Below are positions 10,721-23,765 of a stretch of 64,000 bases of DNA, piece after piece. The translations under genes and the position numbers were made by a program. Position 1 is the first letter of the stretch, and each line of letters begins with the position of its first letter. The DNA is taken from contig NTMA01000002.1 of the NCBI GenBank assembly GCA_002917075.1, positions 930,001-994,000 of the forward strand. The letters run 5' to 3'. This stretch comes from Hawksworthiomyces lignivorus (taxonomy: Eukaryota; Ascomycota; Sordariomycetes; Ophiostomatales; Ophiostomataceae). A model generated the notes under the pieces. The model had not been told where the DNA came from. It was given only the letters and a program-made list of their open reading frames with translations, and did no database searches.

Positions 10721-12304
10721 ATGAGTCTCACAGCAACGACAAGTACAAAACCAGCGGCTCAGGACGATGGGCTTCGTGTCCTCCCGTCTCTGCCGCCGCC
10801 CCGGCCTGCCTCGCCGAGACTAGGAAATTTTGACTCAATTTTCAGTCTCTGCTTCAGCCCGACGTCGGACCAGGCCTCCACGTCTGACTCGACAGAGCCG
10901 GAAAAGGTCTCGCGGCCCTCGGAGCCCTCGTCACCAAGGGCCCCGCTTTCGTCAAAGCCGTTAAACGTTCCGCGGGCACCCGCCTACAATGTCGGCTTCC
11001 TGAGTGGCCTCGACCTCTCAGCAATCGAGTCGCCTAGCGCCACACCGGTGTCCATGGTTCTCGACCTCGCTTCAGAGGACGACGACAGAGACAGCGGGAG
11101 CAAAGGCGGATTTGCCGAAGATGAAGACGAAGATGAAGACGACGAGATAGACGAGATTTTCCGCGCCGAGCGGCTTTTCTCTGCTAGCCCGCAAGTCGCC
11201 ATCGCCTCGGCATCCTCTTCTCCTACGACCCCTACTGCCACTCGCGCCGCTGCGGTCGCCGCCGTAGCAGCAGCGTCGGCCAAGCGCACCACTATTCAGA
11301 AAACCAAGAGGTCTGCCGTCTTCAACAGTGCCGTTGGCCCTGCAATTGGCCTGTTCCCCGGCGCCTCCCCTGTGTTTCCTGGTTCTCCGGCGTCGCACTT
11401 TGCCGCGACCCCTTTCCCGATTTCGTACTTGGTTGACAGCCCGGTCCAGCCGCTGTCGTGGGTCACGAGGCAGGAGAAGCTCGATATGATCGAGGCAAAG
11501 CTCAAATCCGAGTACAAGCGGGACCGTTCCGCCAACGCGTCCTCTTCGTCGCTGGGTGACCCTTCGATTCACGTCTTCGTTGATCTGTCCAACATTGTCA
11601 TCGGGTTCTACTCCCGCATCCGAGCGGACCGCAATATTCCGCAGGAAACGAAAATGCGCGCTCCCCCGTTTTTCTTTGAGGGATTCGCTCGCATCCTCGA
11701 GCGCGGCCGTACGCCCGCACGCCGCGTCACTGCCGGCTCGGCTCCTGACAGCAACAATCCGCTGAACTGGCCAGCGTATATGCGAGAGGCTGAGGCCCTG
11801 GGCTATGAGATGAACATTCTTAGCCGTGTCACCAAGTCCATGCCGTCGCCCAAAGTGCGGCCGGCGAACAGACACAGTGGATACAAGGGCCACAAGAAGA
11901 ACCCCAGCCGCAGCAATGGGGACTGGCAGTATTCCGACCTGAACTCGTCCGCGGACGAGGCTTTTGGGCCCTCTTCTCCGGGCCCGCCGAGCTCGTTCAA
12001 GATCGGGGAGCAGGCCGTGGACGAGATTCTTCATCTCAAGATGTGCCACAGCTTCTTGGATCACGACCCGGGCACCATCGTGCTAGCTACAGGCGATGCA
12101 GCAGAGGCCGAGTTCTCCGACGGCTTCCTCAAGCATGTCGAACGCGCCCTCGGCCGCGGCTGGTGTGTCGAGTTGCTCTCTTGGAATAAGGGAATCTCGT
12201 ACGCTTGGCGCGAGCTGGAGCGCAAGCAAAAGGGAACTGGTCACTTCCGCATCATCGAGCTTGACAAGTACTCCGAAGAACTGCTAGCTTATTTCGCCGA
12301 GTAG
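10721..12304 (+). CDS. NYN (PIN-like) domain protein
   Basis: Intronless, 527 aa from the ATG at 10721 (MSLTATTSTKPAAQDD); the open frame extends slightly upstream without an ATG. Residues 1 to about 280 are disordered, with Ser/Pro-rich stretches and an acidic run (near 130-145). The conserved part starts at IHVFVDLSNIVIGFYS (about 283), continues through EALGYEMNILSRV, and includes VLATGDAAEAEFSDGF and GWCVELLSWNKGIS. These match the NYN fold, in which conserved acidic residues form a metal-dependent RNase centre: Asp in VFVDLSN and Asp in ATGDAAE are present. The role is unknown; RNA cleavage or processing is likely by family. The basic insert KGHKKNPSR may bind nucleic acid. Confidence 0.85.
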   Translation: MSLTATTSTKPAAQDDGLRVLPSLPPPRPASPRLGNFDSIFSLCFSPTSDQASTSDSTEPEKVSRPSEPSSPRAPLSSKPLNVPRAPAYNVGFLSGLDLSAIESPSATPVSMVLDLASEDDDRDSGSKGGFAEDEDEDEDDEIDEIFRAERLFSASPQVAIASASSSPTTPTATRAAAVAAVAAASAKRTTIQKTKRSAVFNSAVGPAIGLFPGASPVFPGSPASHFAATPFPISYLVDSPVQPLSWVTRQEKLDMIEAKLKSEYKRDRSANASSSSLGDPSIHVFVDLSNIVIGFYSRIRADRNIPQETKMRAPPFFFEGFARILERGRTPARRVTAGSAPDSNNPLNWPAYMREAEALGYEMNILSRVTKSMPSPKVRPANRHSGYKGHKKNPSRSNGDWQYSDLNSSADEAFGPSSPGPPSSFKIGEQAVDEILHLKMCHSFLDHDPGTIVLATGDAAEAEFSDGFLKHVERALGRGWCVELLSWNKGISYAWRELERKQKGTGHFRIIELDKYSEELLAYFAE

Positions 12305-13292
12305 GATACGAGTACAACTTGCCTCTGGTGCAATGCGTACCATTCGCCAGCATACTTTCAATTTGTTTATAGTTCTGTTTTTTTTTTTTTTTTTCATTCC
12401 CCTTTTCGTTCTTTTTTTTTTTTTTTACTTCCTATTGTACGTTCGCATTGTCTTTTTTATTTGTTTTAGTTTTTCTATGAGGCCGATAACTTTGTCGGTG
12501 CTTCATCGCTGAAGCCATCAGGTCGCCACCTATTTCTTTTCTGTGTTGATTCCGAAAGGACACGCACATAAAGATATATGAAGTTAGGACTAAGATAAGA
12601 CCTTGTCCGTCTGTCTTGACATCTTTTGTCTGAGCTACTCGTCCCTGGAATGGAGTCGAGAGGCTGACAAAGTGATTCTGCCCATATTTATAGTGGCAAT
12701 ACGTTATGGCACCTACTCTAGCTTTGCTTCGTTCTTCGTTCATGTTCCCTGTTTGTTCTTCGATTCATTCTTCTGCATTTCTTCATAGCACTTAGCTTTT
12801 GGTGCTTCTCGCATTTTTTGGTCTCTAGCATATGCAGGCTTCTAGAAGAAGAGAGAAGAAAAGACGGGAAAATTGACGACGCCACGATGAACGATGCTGG
12901 TTTATTACATTTTGGATAATGATATGATTACGCAATTGGATTTCAATTTTTTTGGCTACGACTGCGAATGGCCAGAGTTTCTTTTCTTGGGATTGAATCG
13001 CGGCCAAAAGCTGCTCATCAGACCGGAGCTGATATTGCGAACTTCCTCGTTGTATTCTTTTTTTTAGATAGCTTTATGGGAAATGACTGCATTTTTGTTG
13101 TATACTTCTTTTCACCATGCCAAAAAAAAAAGAAATATGGATGCATACCAAGTGATTCAGCTGAATGAGAACCCTAGACATGATCATGATTTACATTTAA
13201 AAATGTCTATGCCTATGTGCTATGCAAGTCTATTTTCTGCCCATCCCTCCAGAAGGATGCACAAAAGAAGAAGCCAGATAAAAAAGTCAAAC
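12305..13292. other. Convergent 3' region between NYN gene and mitochondrial carrier
   Basis: T-rich, with two long T runs (12378-12394 and 12412-12426) soon after the NYN stop. Nothing else is recognisable. Small ORFs are AT-rich noise. Confidence 0.65.
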
Positions 13293-14402
13293 CTAAGCGG
13301 CCGCTTCTGCGATGGCTGTGCGCTGCTGTTGCTGCTGCTCTCGGCCGGCCCCCAGCTCACGCATGATCCACTCATAGACGGCCCACTGCACGGCGTTGAC
13401 TACAAAGGCGCGGGCGCTGCAGACGCCGAGGCCGCGGAAGAACACGGCCAGCCCACCCTCGCGGTAGGCCTGGCGCGTGATGGCGAGGGTGGACAGGCGG
13501 TGCGGCGCTGGGACGGCGCTGCTACTGCTGCTGCCGAGGAGCGGCGCCGCTGCTGATGCTCGGCTTTGCCGTGCTGCAGCGGCCGCCGGCGGCAGCAGCG
13601 CCTGCGCCTGCACGCGCGTCTTGATCACGTCCAGCGGGAAGACGCTCGCCCAGGTGACGATGCCGGCGAGGCCGCCGCAGAGGAGGACGGCGGCGGGAGA
13701 GGAGCTCGTCGAGGCATCCGTGGAGGCACCCGAGGCAGAGGAGGCGGCGGCGGTCATGTGCCGCCGCCAGTAGTCTGTGGCCAGGAGGTAGGACCAGAAG
13801 TAGAAGCCGTAGCCGATGCTGTCGCGGAGGGCAGTGACGGTGCCGCCGAGGAAGAAGCCACGGACACCCTCGGCGCGCCAGACCTGGCGGGCGATGGACC
13901 AAGAGGACGACGACGAAGCAGCCGGCGACGACGACGGCGACGGCGACGACGCCGCGCTGCCCAGGGCCAGCTGCGCCCGGCACTTGATCAGCTCGGTCGG
14001 GGTGCTGACGATCCAGGTGGCCAGGCCCGCGACGGCGCCCGCGACCCAAGTCGCCGCAGGCGTCGGCGCGGGTGCGGCCGACGCAGACGCAGACGACCCT
14101 GCGGCGCCCGCCGGTGTCAGAAACGCCTCTGCCTGCCGGTAGGACACAAATAAGAGGGCATTAAGGGCGCCGTAGCCCAGGACCGGGGCGGCAGAGCCCG
14201 TCGCTAGCGCGGTGGTGCGCTGGAAGACGGTGCGCAGCGGCGGCGACGGCGAAGAAGACAGGGATGGGCCGGCCGCGGGCGAAATCGCCGATCCCCCGCT
14301 GCTGGCCCCAGCTTGCAGGCGGACTTTGACGAGGTCGAGTGGGTTGCCAATCAAGATGCCGGCGGCGCCGCTGATGTAGCCGGCCCAGAAGTCGGCGGAC
14401 AT
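13293..14402 (-). CDS. Mitochondrial carrier family (SLC25) transporter
   Basis: 369 aa from the ATG at 14402 (MSADFWAGYISGAAG); the frame is open to 14432, but only through a GTG. There are three repeats of the carrier fold, each with its Px[DE]xx[KR] signature: PLDLVKVRLQ near the start, PTELIKCRAQ in repeat 2 and PLDVIKTRVQ in repeat 3. Six inner-membrane helices are expected. The PTELIK variant is shared by carnitine/ornithine-type and SLC25A45/47/48-like carriers, so an amino-acid or acylcarnitine substrate is plausible but not assigned. It is longer than the usual 300 aa because each repeat carries a Ser/Ala/Pro-rich low-complexity loop. The C-terminus has a glutamine run. GC3 is very high. 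Confidence 0.9.
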   Translation of the reverse strand: MSADFWAGYISGAAGILIGNPLDLVKVRLQAGASSGGSAISPAAGPSLSSSPSPPLRTVFQRTTALATGSAAPVLGYGALNALLFVSYRQAEAFLTPAGAAGSSASASAAPAPTPAATWVAGAVAGLATWIVSTPTELIKCRAQLALGSAASSPSPSSSPAASSSSSWSIARQVWRAEGVRGFFLGGTVTALRDSIGYGFYFWSYLLATDYWRRHMTAAASSASGASTDASTSSSPAAVLLCGGLAGIVTWASVFPLDVIKTRVQAQALLPPAAAAARQSRASAAAPLLGSSSSSAVPAPHRLSTLAITRQAYREGGLAVFFRGLGVCSARAFVVNAVQWAVYEWIMRELGAGREQQQQQRTAIAEAAA

Positions 14403-15323
14403 TGCATCAAAGAGTGCATAGGAGGGGGGCACGGGCGAGAAAAAGCTAGAAGAGAGAAGAGGTCCAGAATTGTCTTGAAAATTGGTTTGGAGTAGCGAAG
14501 CTTATTCAGGGAACCTAAGCCGCATTCTCGCGAAATGCTTGGCGCCAATTGCCGTTGGTGTGGGGTTGGCTCGTTCTAATGTGTGAAAAGAAAATAGCTT
14601 AGGTTCAATCATTGCCGGAGGCAGAACTATAGGAGTCTTGATGCGAGCAGAATATCTTTCTTCTACAAGCAGACAAACTGATTGATCCAGCTGGCTAACT
14701 ATAGAACTGCTAGCTTGCAACGCATCACTTTCACGCTTTTCACTTGATTCCTAGTATTTTGAACTTCTTTTGATTTTTATTTATTTACTTTGCGTCTTGA
14801 TTGTCGCATGCAACAACAGACAGCTCATACAACCAATCTCGCTGAAGATCCAAGATGCTCTTGCTACATCCAAGGGATGAAAAAAGAGACAGGGTATTAG
14901 TCCCCTGCCCTCCGTCTTGCCACCTCTTGACGGGTTGGACAGACCAATATATCAGAATTAGAGAGCCGACTCTCTGATCCTCCTCTGGTCTGCTCCTCTT
15001 GCTCTGCAACGCCAGTCGACCCTGGACGTCCTTCTTCAACCATCTCGCCCACTTCCATCTCTCGTACCTCTCCATTTTCCCGTTTATATATGTATAGAAG
15101 ATAAAAATAAGAAAAGAAGTCGAACAACTATGAACAACCAGGCGCACAAATAAAGCGAAGATGTTCTTTCTTTGCGTCCGGCGCGCTGATGAGAAAAAAA
15201 AAGGCACACTATAGACAGAAAATAGAAAGGAAAATGAACGTGACGGGGGAATCCAAGTTTTAAGTCTAGAACGACGAGAAAAGTGAAAGCAGGGCCGGCA
15301 ACATGCCCTTCTGAAACTGGAGT
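14403..15323. other. Gap between mitochondrial carrier and noxA
   Basis: Upstream region of the carrier and 3' region of noxA, both on the minus strand. The part near 14460-14700 is mixed in composition; 15100-15320 is purine-rich on +. No gene is seen. Confidence 0.6.
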
Positions 15324-17197
15324 CTAAAAGTTCTCCTTGCCCCAGACGAATGAGAAGCTATTAAAAGTTAGCGAAAGAGTCCTGTCTCCATTTGAAAAAA
15401 TAGGTTCTTGTTATGTTTTACATACCCAGGCTCGCTATACTTGTTGCAGAAAATGTGCAGTGTGCTGCCGAGACCCTTGGGGCCGCAGAAGAACACACCA
15501 GCCTCGGCGGGCGTGTGCAGCTTCCGGATACCGCGGAAGATCATATCCCAGTTCGGACGGCCGAAGTTGGTTGGTGCACGCAGACCAGTAATCGCATCCT
15601 TGTCGGCATTGGCGTCATTGATCATGATGTTGGTGGCATCGTCGATCTTGATCTTGGCCGTAAGGTACGTGTGAATCTCGATGCGGTTGTCCACATCTTG
15701 CGCCTCGATGGCCAGCAGCAGAGACCGGAACCATTCAAACGAGCCAAAGTCACGGCAAATCCAGACGAAATAGACCTTGGACAGCCGGGTCTTTGACTGC
15801 GGATAGTTCATGCGGTACCAGATCGACTTGAGAATAGAAGCGAATGGCGTAACACCGATACCAGCGCCAACCAGTACAGAGACTTCGTACTTGAACACGT
15901 CCTCGGAGGCAGAGCCGAAGGGGCCGTCGACGTAGACACGCGGGAGAACACGACGCAGAGCCGGGTCAACTTCGTTGCTGTCGCCGTTCACGCCAATGAC
16001 CTTAGATGCATCCTTGTCCTTTCGCTCAAATTCGCAGCCAAGAGCCTTCGACAGAGTGCGGGTGAAGTCGCCGACCACGCGAACGTGGACGGAGATATAG
16101 TCTTCCTCGGGCGCGCTCGTCAGGGTGAACGGGTGGTACTGCCAAAGAGATATGGCAGGGCAGCATAGGAAGATGTACTGGCCAGCACGGGTCTTCGTAT
16201 GCTCTTTCTTGATCTGAATCTCGCAGACGTTGCTGGGGTGCTGAACGACCTTGGATATGTACGTCTTATGGCGGCCACGGACCTCACGTGCGACACGCTC
16301 GGCCAGGTAAATGAAGCCACCATACATCCAGTACTGCCAGAAAACACCGACAGCCTGGGTGCCGACAGAGATACAGAAAGGTGCAAAATCGGGTTGGATC
16401 ATGCAGAAAGCGCCGTGGATCGCCCAGAAAAAGAAGAAGATGACAAACATGTGATGCGTGTACCAGAAGCGCTCGTAGTTGGCGCGGCGAGGCTTCTCAA
16501 CTGACGTGAAGACCATGCCCATGAGGGCAATGAGCATCACGTAGCCGGTCCAGCCAGGACCGGAAACGAAATTGGCCAAGAGCCAGCCGTAGATGCCCAG
16601 GTTGTTCTTGGCAGCAATTTGAGCAAAGTTGTTCCAGTGAGCAATGGTGTGGACCCAGGAAAAGAAGACAATGGCCCAGGCGGTGGTGATGTGAAAGGTG
16701 ATGTTCTTGTCGAACTGAACGATGCCATTCAATGGCGTCTGACGGGCTAGCGAGATGAAGGTGCGGCAGACGGGAAACAAGATCAGGGCAACATCAAAAT
16801 GCAGCACCAAAGCAGCTGCACGAGCAATCATATATGTCGGACCGAACGTGTCCCGGGCTACTTGTAGATTGTCTTTTCTTGCGTAGTTGACACAACCGAA
16901 AGCGAACACCATGGCATGGAGCAGCATGAAGACGAAGACAAAACTGTAAGATGTTAGCAATGCTTCGTCTCAAACTTACTGAGCAAAGAGCGAATTGGTA
17001 ATGGGGAAGGGGACGCACAATCGACGGTAGCCCTCATTGATCATCCAGCGGTCGAACTTTTCCCGCGTTGTTAGCTCCTTTTGCTTCTCCTGGGTCATTT
17101 CGCCCGACAATAACATCCGCGTGAGAGGCGTCCATCTTGACCGCTCCGACTGCTTCTCGCGAAAGTTGCTGTATTGATAATCATTGTAGTCAGACAT
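15324..17197 (-). CDS. NADPH oxidase NoxA (gp91phox homologue)
   Basis: Three exons, 17197-17019, 16943-15426 and 15357-15324; 576 aa. The model gives INEGYRRFFVFVF at junction 1, collinear with the family, and the canonical end YSEPGFSFVWGKENF at junction 2. Six transmembrane helices carry the bis-haem histidines His144/His158 (spacing 14) and His223/His236 (spacing 13). The cytosolic half has the FAD motif HPFTLTSAPEEDY, the NADPH loop GAGIGVTPFASILK and a late CGP motif. It lacks EF hands, as NoxA does. Function by family: transfers electrons from NADPH across the membrane to make superoxide, with NoxR, Rac and NoxD-type partners, in sexual development and hyphal fusion. Intron 1 (75 nt) uses GTGCGT; a GTAAGT 39 nt downstream is in frame but would leave only a 36-nt intron. 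Confidence 0.95.
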
Positions 17198-20100
17198 CTT
17201 GGTGGATTGAGATTCGCTCGTCTCCGTTCTTGTCGAACTACTTTTCCGTATCGTTTAATGTTCTTCGCGTCCCTTTTTCAGTCGGTCCCCCCCCAAAAAA
17301 GCCCAGTGTGCGTTGACTCCGGTGAAGTGAGGCGTATTATGAGCTCGCAATGGCACTGTGCGTACAAAGTTCGCCGATGTTCCAACAGAAGATAAAGGTT
17401 CAGAGCCTGCTGAAAAAGATCGTATTCATCGAGTATGAAGGAGAGAAATCGGCCTGCGGTGTATACAAAATGATCGATCGAAGAAAGAAATCCGAGTCAG
17501 GTAAGAAATGGGCGACGCCGAGAAGACGTAAGGTCAGCAACTGACAACAAACGACGGCGGCGACGACTCTCTTCACGCAGACGAAAACTGAAAAGCGGCG
17601 ATGGTGAAAAAGATGAACAAGAAAGAAAACAAAAAAAGGAGGGAAGAGAAAGGGGAAAAGAGAAAAGAAAAGACAGGCTTGGAAGTGGGTGTGTGGAAAG
17701 GAAAAAGGTAACGAGAGCGTGAAGGAAAGTGAAAGAAAAGACTCGAAGGAACAAAGGGAGCAGAGTAGAAAAAAGAATAGGAGGAAAAGGGGAGGACAGG
17801 GTCGACGAGGGAGGTGGAGGAGGGTTATGAAGGATGCCAAGACTCTGGTGCTTCAGAAACGTAAGGTGATTTCTGCGTAGATCATACCTGCAGACAATGC
17901 CTGCACCCGGCGGCTGCTGGGATACTAGGCTGGGATTGGGTAAGAGAGTCTGGGTACGGCCAGCCTCGAGTCTCAAAGGTACAAAAGAAAGGCACAGAAA
18001 AAAGTGTGATGCGGTTGTATCGTCGCTTTGGTTTGAGGATCGTGATATGAAAGTGTGCTTCAGCTGTGGATACGCTTGAGATGGGACCCAGTCAAGAGTA
18101 CAGTACTCGTCGTCGTATCTCCGTGAAGAGACAGTAGTAATAATTAGACGAGCAAAATGAATGTAACAGAGGCAAAAGAACAAAGAAGGGGCAGAGAAAG
18201 CAAACGAAGCAAAGAGTAGATGAGAAAGGGAGATGCGAGGATGTGTCGAAGAGGAAGACAGAACCAGTCTGAGGAAGTCTTTTCAAGACAACTGAAAAGA
18301 AGATGGGAATCACGATGCAAATGCCGATTGTACAGTACACCAAAAAGTGAAAAACAAGAGAAGAGATTCTATTTTTGTTTTCTGCAGCCCCCTGTATAAC
18401 GATAAGGAGAAGAGGATGGGGGTCTGGGACGAAGAATTACAGATGCATCGAGAGACAATACCAGCTTGCGATGTAAATTATCTCCGCAGGCGGACAAGGA
18501 CAAAGGGGGAAGGGAAAGTGGGGAGGTGGGCTAGCTTGTCGCAGCAGGAGCGAGGGAAAGGGCAAGCACGATGAGCCTGGCCAGATTCAGACAAAACAAG
18601 TAATTGGAGGAGTGTGGAGCGCGACTGCGTTTACGTACGAACACTCGTAGCTTGCATATATTATGTGTATAGTCAGTCTGTAAAGGTTTTGTATCCCTGC
18701 CTGCTGGGAAGGGCAGTGCCAGCCGGGAGAGGAAAGAGGGACCGAGTGAGGTTTCCATTTGACAGACGAGTGCGACGTAATTTGCTGAAGCGAACAGCGA
18801 AGAAAAGCGCTACGAGTAGGGAGTAGGAAGTGGGTGCAAAAGACGAGGGAAAGAGCCTCTCTGGCATATGAGCACGTCGTACGTAAAGTGGAAGGAAGGT
18901 CGACAATGAGACTGTAGCTGCCACAGACGTTTCGTGCGCGAAACAAACACGGACCAATTGGGTCTAAGAGACCCATCGTTGTCAGGGGAGGTCCTGGCAT
19001 TTTGAGGGAGGATCGACCGTGGTGGATGCCATGCACGATTTGGGGGAGACCCGGCGATGTGCATACTCCGTCACTACTATGTGCATATAAAGCTGCCTAC
19101 AACGATATCTATAGTTCCAAAGTTTTTAGAAATATGGTATATATGCAAATTGACTTTCAAACCAAGGCTTAATATTTGCAAAATGTGTAGGGGTCAGAAC
19201 AGACAAGGAACTTATAGAGGAATTACGGATTTACGCAGTACGCGTCACCGTCGTCCCAACCCTGAAGCTGGCTTTGCTCAATCGAATTCATACGCAAGTG
19301 CAACAAATCGAAAGCAAGAAACAAGACCACTGGTGAGTAAAAAGCAAAGAAAGCAGCAGGGTTCGTCACGCACCCGGTCGCAACAGGTGGGTAATGGCAC
19401 CATTTTATCAAAAATGTGAAGCGGATTCTGAAGCTGTCTGAGGCGCGCGACGTTGAAGAAAGCCTCTTTGGTGAGAGCCTCCAGTCCAGAAACAAGAGAA
19501 TCTGAACAGAACTGGACAACGTCGCTGTGGGTCCCTGTGGCCAATTCTCTGTCTTATTGGCTGATTGTCTGATCTTACCCCACGCAAGGTGTCGCAGGAC
19601 GTTTCGTCAGGGGCATTCTGCGACAATAAGGACGGGAGACTTCAGACAGGTGGGCTGCTCAGTACAAGGGGCGGCACAGCGCAAGTCTGGTTGAAAAAGT
19701 GGGCCTTTTCGTCCTTGACGATCGCCTTCTATTACCAGCTGCAGTAGCTTTTCCATTCTGTCCATCTGGCTTCTCAATTTCACGATCCCGCATGAAAGGG
19801 GAGCTGAATTGCGATTTGTTGGTATGCTGGTCTGCGAACTCTACCTAGAAATGTTTCTTATGTGTCTCCTCATTGGCTGAAGAGCATCTTCCTTACGTGC
19901 ACGAAGGGTGCATTTCGCCCTCCACTCCGGCACTTGGTTGCCGCTATTCGTTTCCAAACTATGCTGCATGTCGAATTCGTTGGTACGGCCGGTTCGGTCG
20001 AAATCGAAATTCTATGCTTGCATACCAAGCAAAAATATAATTTGCATATTAGATGTTCTATTTATTTTCTCCGAACTTTTCCTCATAGACCCCCAAGGCA

Positions 20101-22401
20101 AACTTGTCTTGGCAGCACTCTCTTAAACCTTCCTCGAATTTCGAGCAATTCTTATCTTTTTTTGTACTTTTTTTGGTGATTGGTTCATTACATACATCTA
20201 AGTGTTTGATTTCGTTTTGTTTATTTACTGTTCGACCTAGCCTCTCGGCCCAGTTCTGGTTATCTTCAGAGTCTATGTGCTGTGTCAAAAAACGCGCCAG
20301 TCTACTTCTTGAAATAGCATACGAGATAGGTGTCTACGAGAATGTATTTGCAATTAACAATGCTTCTTCGAGTTGTATTAGTCACCTGAATATCTATCAA
20401 CCAAGATTGCTCGGGGCACAGAGAATCTCATTGCTTTCTGGTTCAAAGTATTGACCACAGTCTGGCGGTCCTGTGCAGTACTCCACAGATTCGGCTGGTT
20501 TCCCATGGCGGCCTTCTCATTCGATAGCTAATGCAACAGGGTTAAACTTGTGCACAAGGCCGGAGACATCCGCAGCACAGAGATACCACTTGATCAAAAG
20601 GGGACAAAGATTCGCCCAGCTCTTAACTTTGCCCCCCATCGCAATGCGTGGTGCTGACGTCTAGCGCATCGTAGCCCTGAACAAGTACAAGTGTACCAAG
20701 GAGTGGAATCGTGTGAAAGGCGGGAGTAACAGACAAGCCCAACGAGGTATGATAACATGCTTAGTCAACTTGCCTACAAATTGAAGCAAGGACTCTGAAT
20801 GTGGCTAGGGATCCTAGTTTGAAGCTGGTCCTTGAGATAATATTTTTGTACGTTTCACCGTTTTGAAGATAAAAATAAATGTGTTTATGGGCAAGTTCAG
20901 GCAAACATTCAGGGGAATTGCGTACATAACGAAATGACCAAAGGCGCTGGCTCCTGTAGGAGACACTGAATTTGACCCATGCCAGATACTGCCACAGTCT
21001 TCTGCCCCTTCATATATTGAACTGTGCTGCCAGGCCAGCTCTGTAAGCCTGCTTCTCAGTTTGTGTTTCTGATGGTGGTGTTAGCTAGGTTGAGGCGAGG
21101 AATATTCCTCTCCTTCTCAGTATCGAAATATAAATAACTACGGCGTGCAACCCTACAGATAATGCATATCCATGTTACGTGGGGAAGAGGGCTTGTGAGA
21201 ATGTTTCCCCCCTATTTTCGTCTTTAGAAACACCAGCCTGACCCTAGATGTTAATAACTTTTGCAATCAAGGGATATGTATGAGGCTGAAGAGGAGGTCC
21301 TTAATATTCTGAAAAATATGCAATTGAAGGAGCTGCTACCCCAAGAAATTATCACGCGTACAGAGTGTAGCGGCTAGCAAACGGCGATAAAAGCACAATT
21401 TTATCTCTTTTCACACACGCCCAGTAATAGATATTCCTCCGGAGTGTGGTTTAAGAAAGAGCATTTTGCAGAGTTAAAAACAAATGAAAGGAGAAAAGGT
21501 GAGAGAAAGAAAGTCGGTAAACGGCAAGCTGAGTTCTTTATAGTAATGGGCAAATATTGCAGAAGAGAAAATTGTTTTGTATAAGTAAAAATCTATATTG
21601 TGGAAATGGGAGACGAACGAGAACGGATAAAGAAGATACAAATAGTGCTGGTCCCTGGTAAAGCTTCTGTATCAAATGACGTGGAAAGAAAGGCACTGGG
21701 AAAATATGATCGAGCGTAATGGAAGCCAACAGCTGCTCTGATCTCTTCATTGCTTCAGGGACAATCTTTACATGATCTTGAATTGAATCTAGGCCTTCGC
21801 TGCATTGGCTCCCACGTACTCCTGCAAATTCTCGTAATACTGACTTGGTTTTCACGCATGTGCTTGTAATGAGCTCTCGCGGCGATGTTGGGCCGTTGAA
21901 CTTCAATTTACTTTAGTAAATAACCGGTGCTGTAATAACCAGCAGGCAATAGGACGACAGAACATAGCAGAAATAGAAACAAGCGCTAGTTCAACTTAAG
22001 CGGAAGCAAGAAAAAAAAGAGCACATATTGTTGGCGTGCAAGAATGAAATTGAGGTAGCCTTGATGATAATAGTGTTATCAATGGTAGTGTAAATGGTGA
22101 TATGTGTGCTGTGTCATGGTATCGTGAAGTCTCCTCCTGTCCAGCCTTCTCTGACTTCTAGTTCTCTTTCTGTTCTTTTTCTCTTGCGTTGATACAGGAA
22201 ACTAAATAACCATATGCCCCAAAACCAGCGCGAAGATCAAGATCCAGATACAGATCTAAACCGTCACATTATACAGCAGAATAAACCTTCATCTCGCGTC
22301 GCTTGGTTCTATTCCGCTAGTCGCTGTCGTAACGCGGAGAGTGCATTCGACAATCCTGCCCTTCCGAGACTTCCTCGTGAAAAGGACAGAAACGGTGTAG
22401 G
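17198..22401. other. 5.2-kb gene-free region between noxA and ubc4
   Basis: 17198 to about 18600 is strongly purine-rich on + and fits the noxA promoter and leader. From about 18.6 to 22.4 kb the sequence is AT-richer and unremarkable. It holds short ORFs (such as 19278-19544 and 21538-21906, both minus) without recognisable domains, and a near-copy of the TACTCCGTA motif at 19064. I recognise no transposon, tRNA or conserved gene. The last 180 bp are the ubc4 3' region. Confidence 0.55.

Positions 22402-23765
<1,364 letters not shown>

Noticed and set aside
16944..16979. 36-nt intron in noxA (GTAAGT donor) as main model
   Set aside because: Too short for a typical fungal intron and inserts 13 residues absent from the family; the GTGCGT donor gives a collinear protein.
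19278..19544. Minus-strand ORF containing ALTKEAFFNVARLRQL
   Set aside because: Looks somewhat protein-like but is short, with no matching flanking exon in a workable phase; a relic is possible but unproven.
21538..21906. 122-codon minus ORF
   Set aside because: AT-rich, no domain, no supporting splice context.
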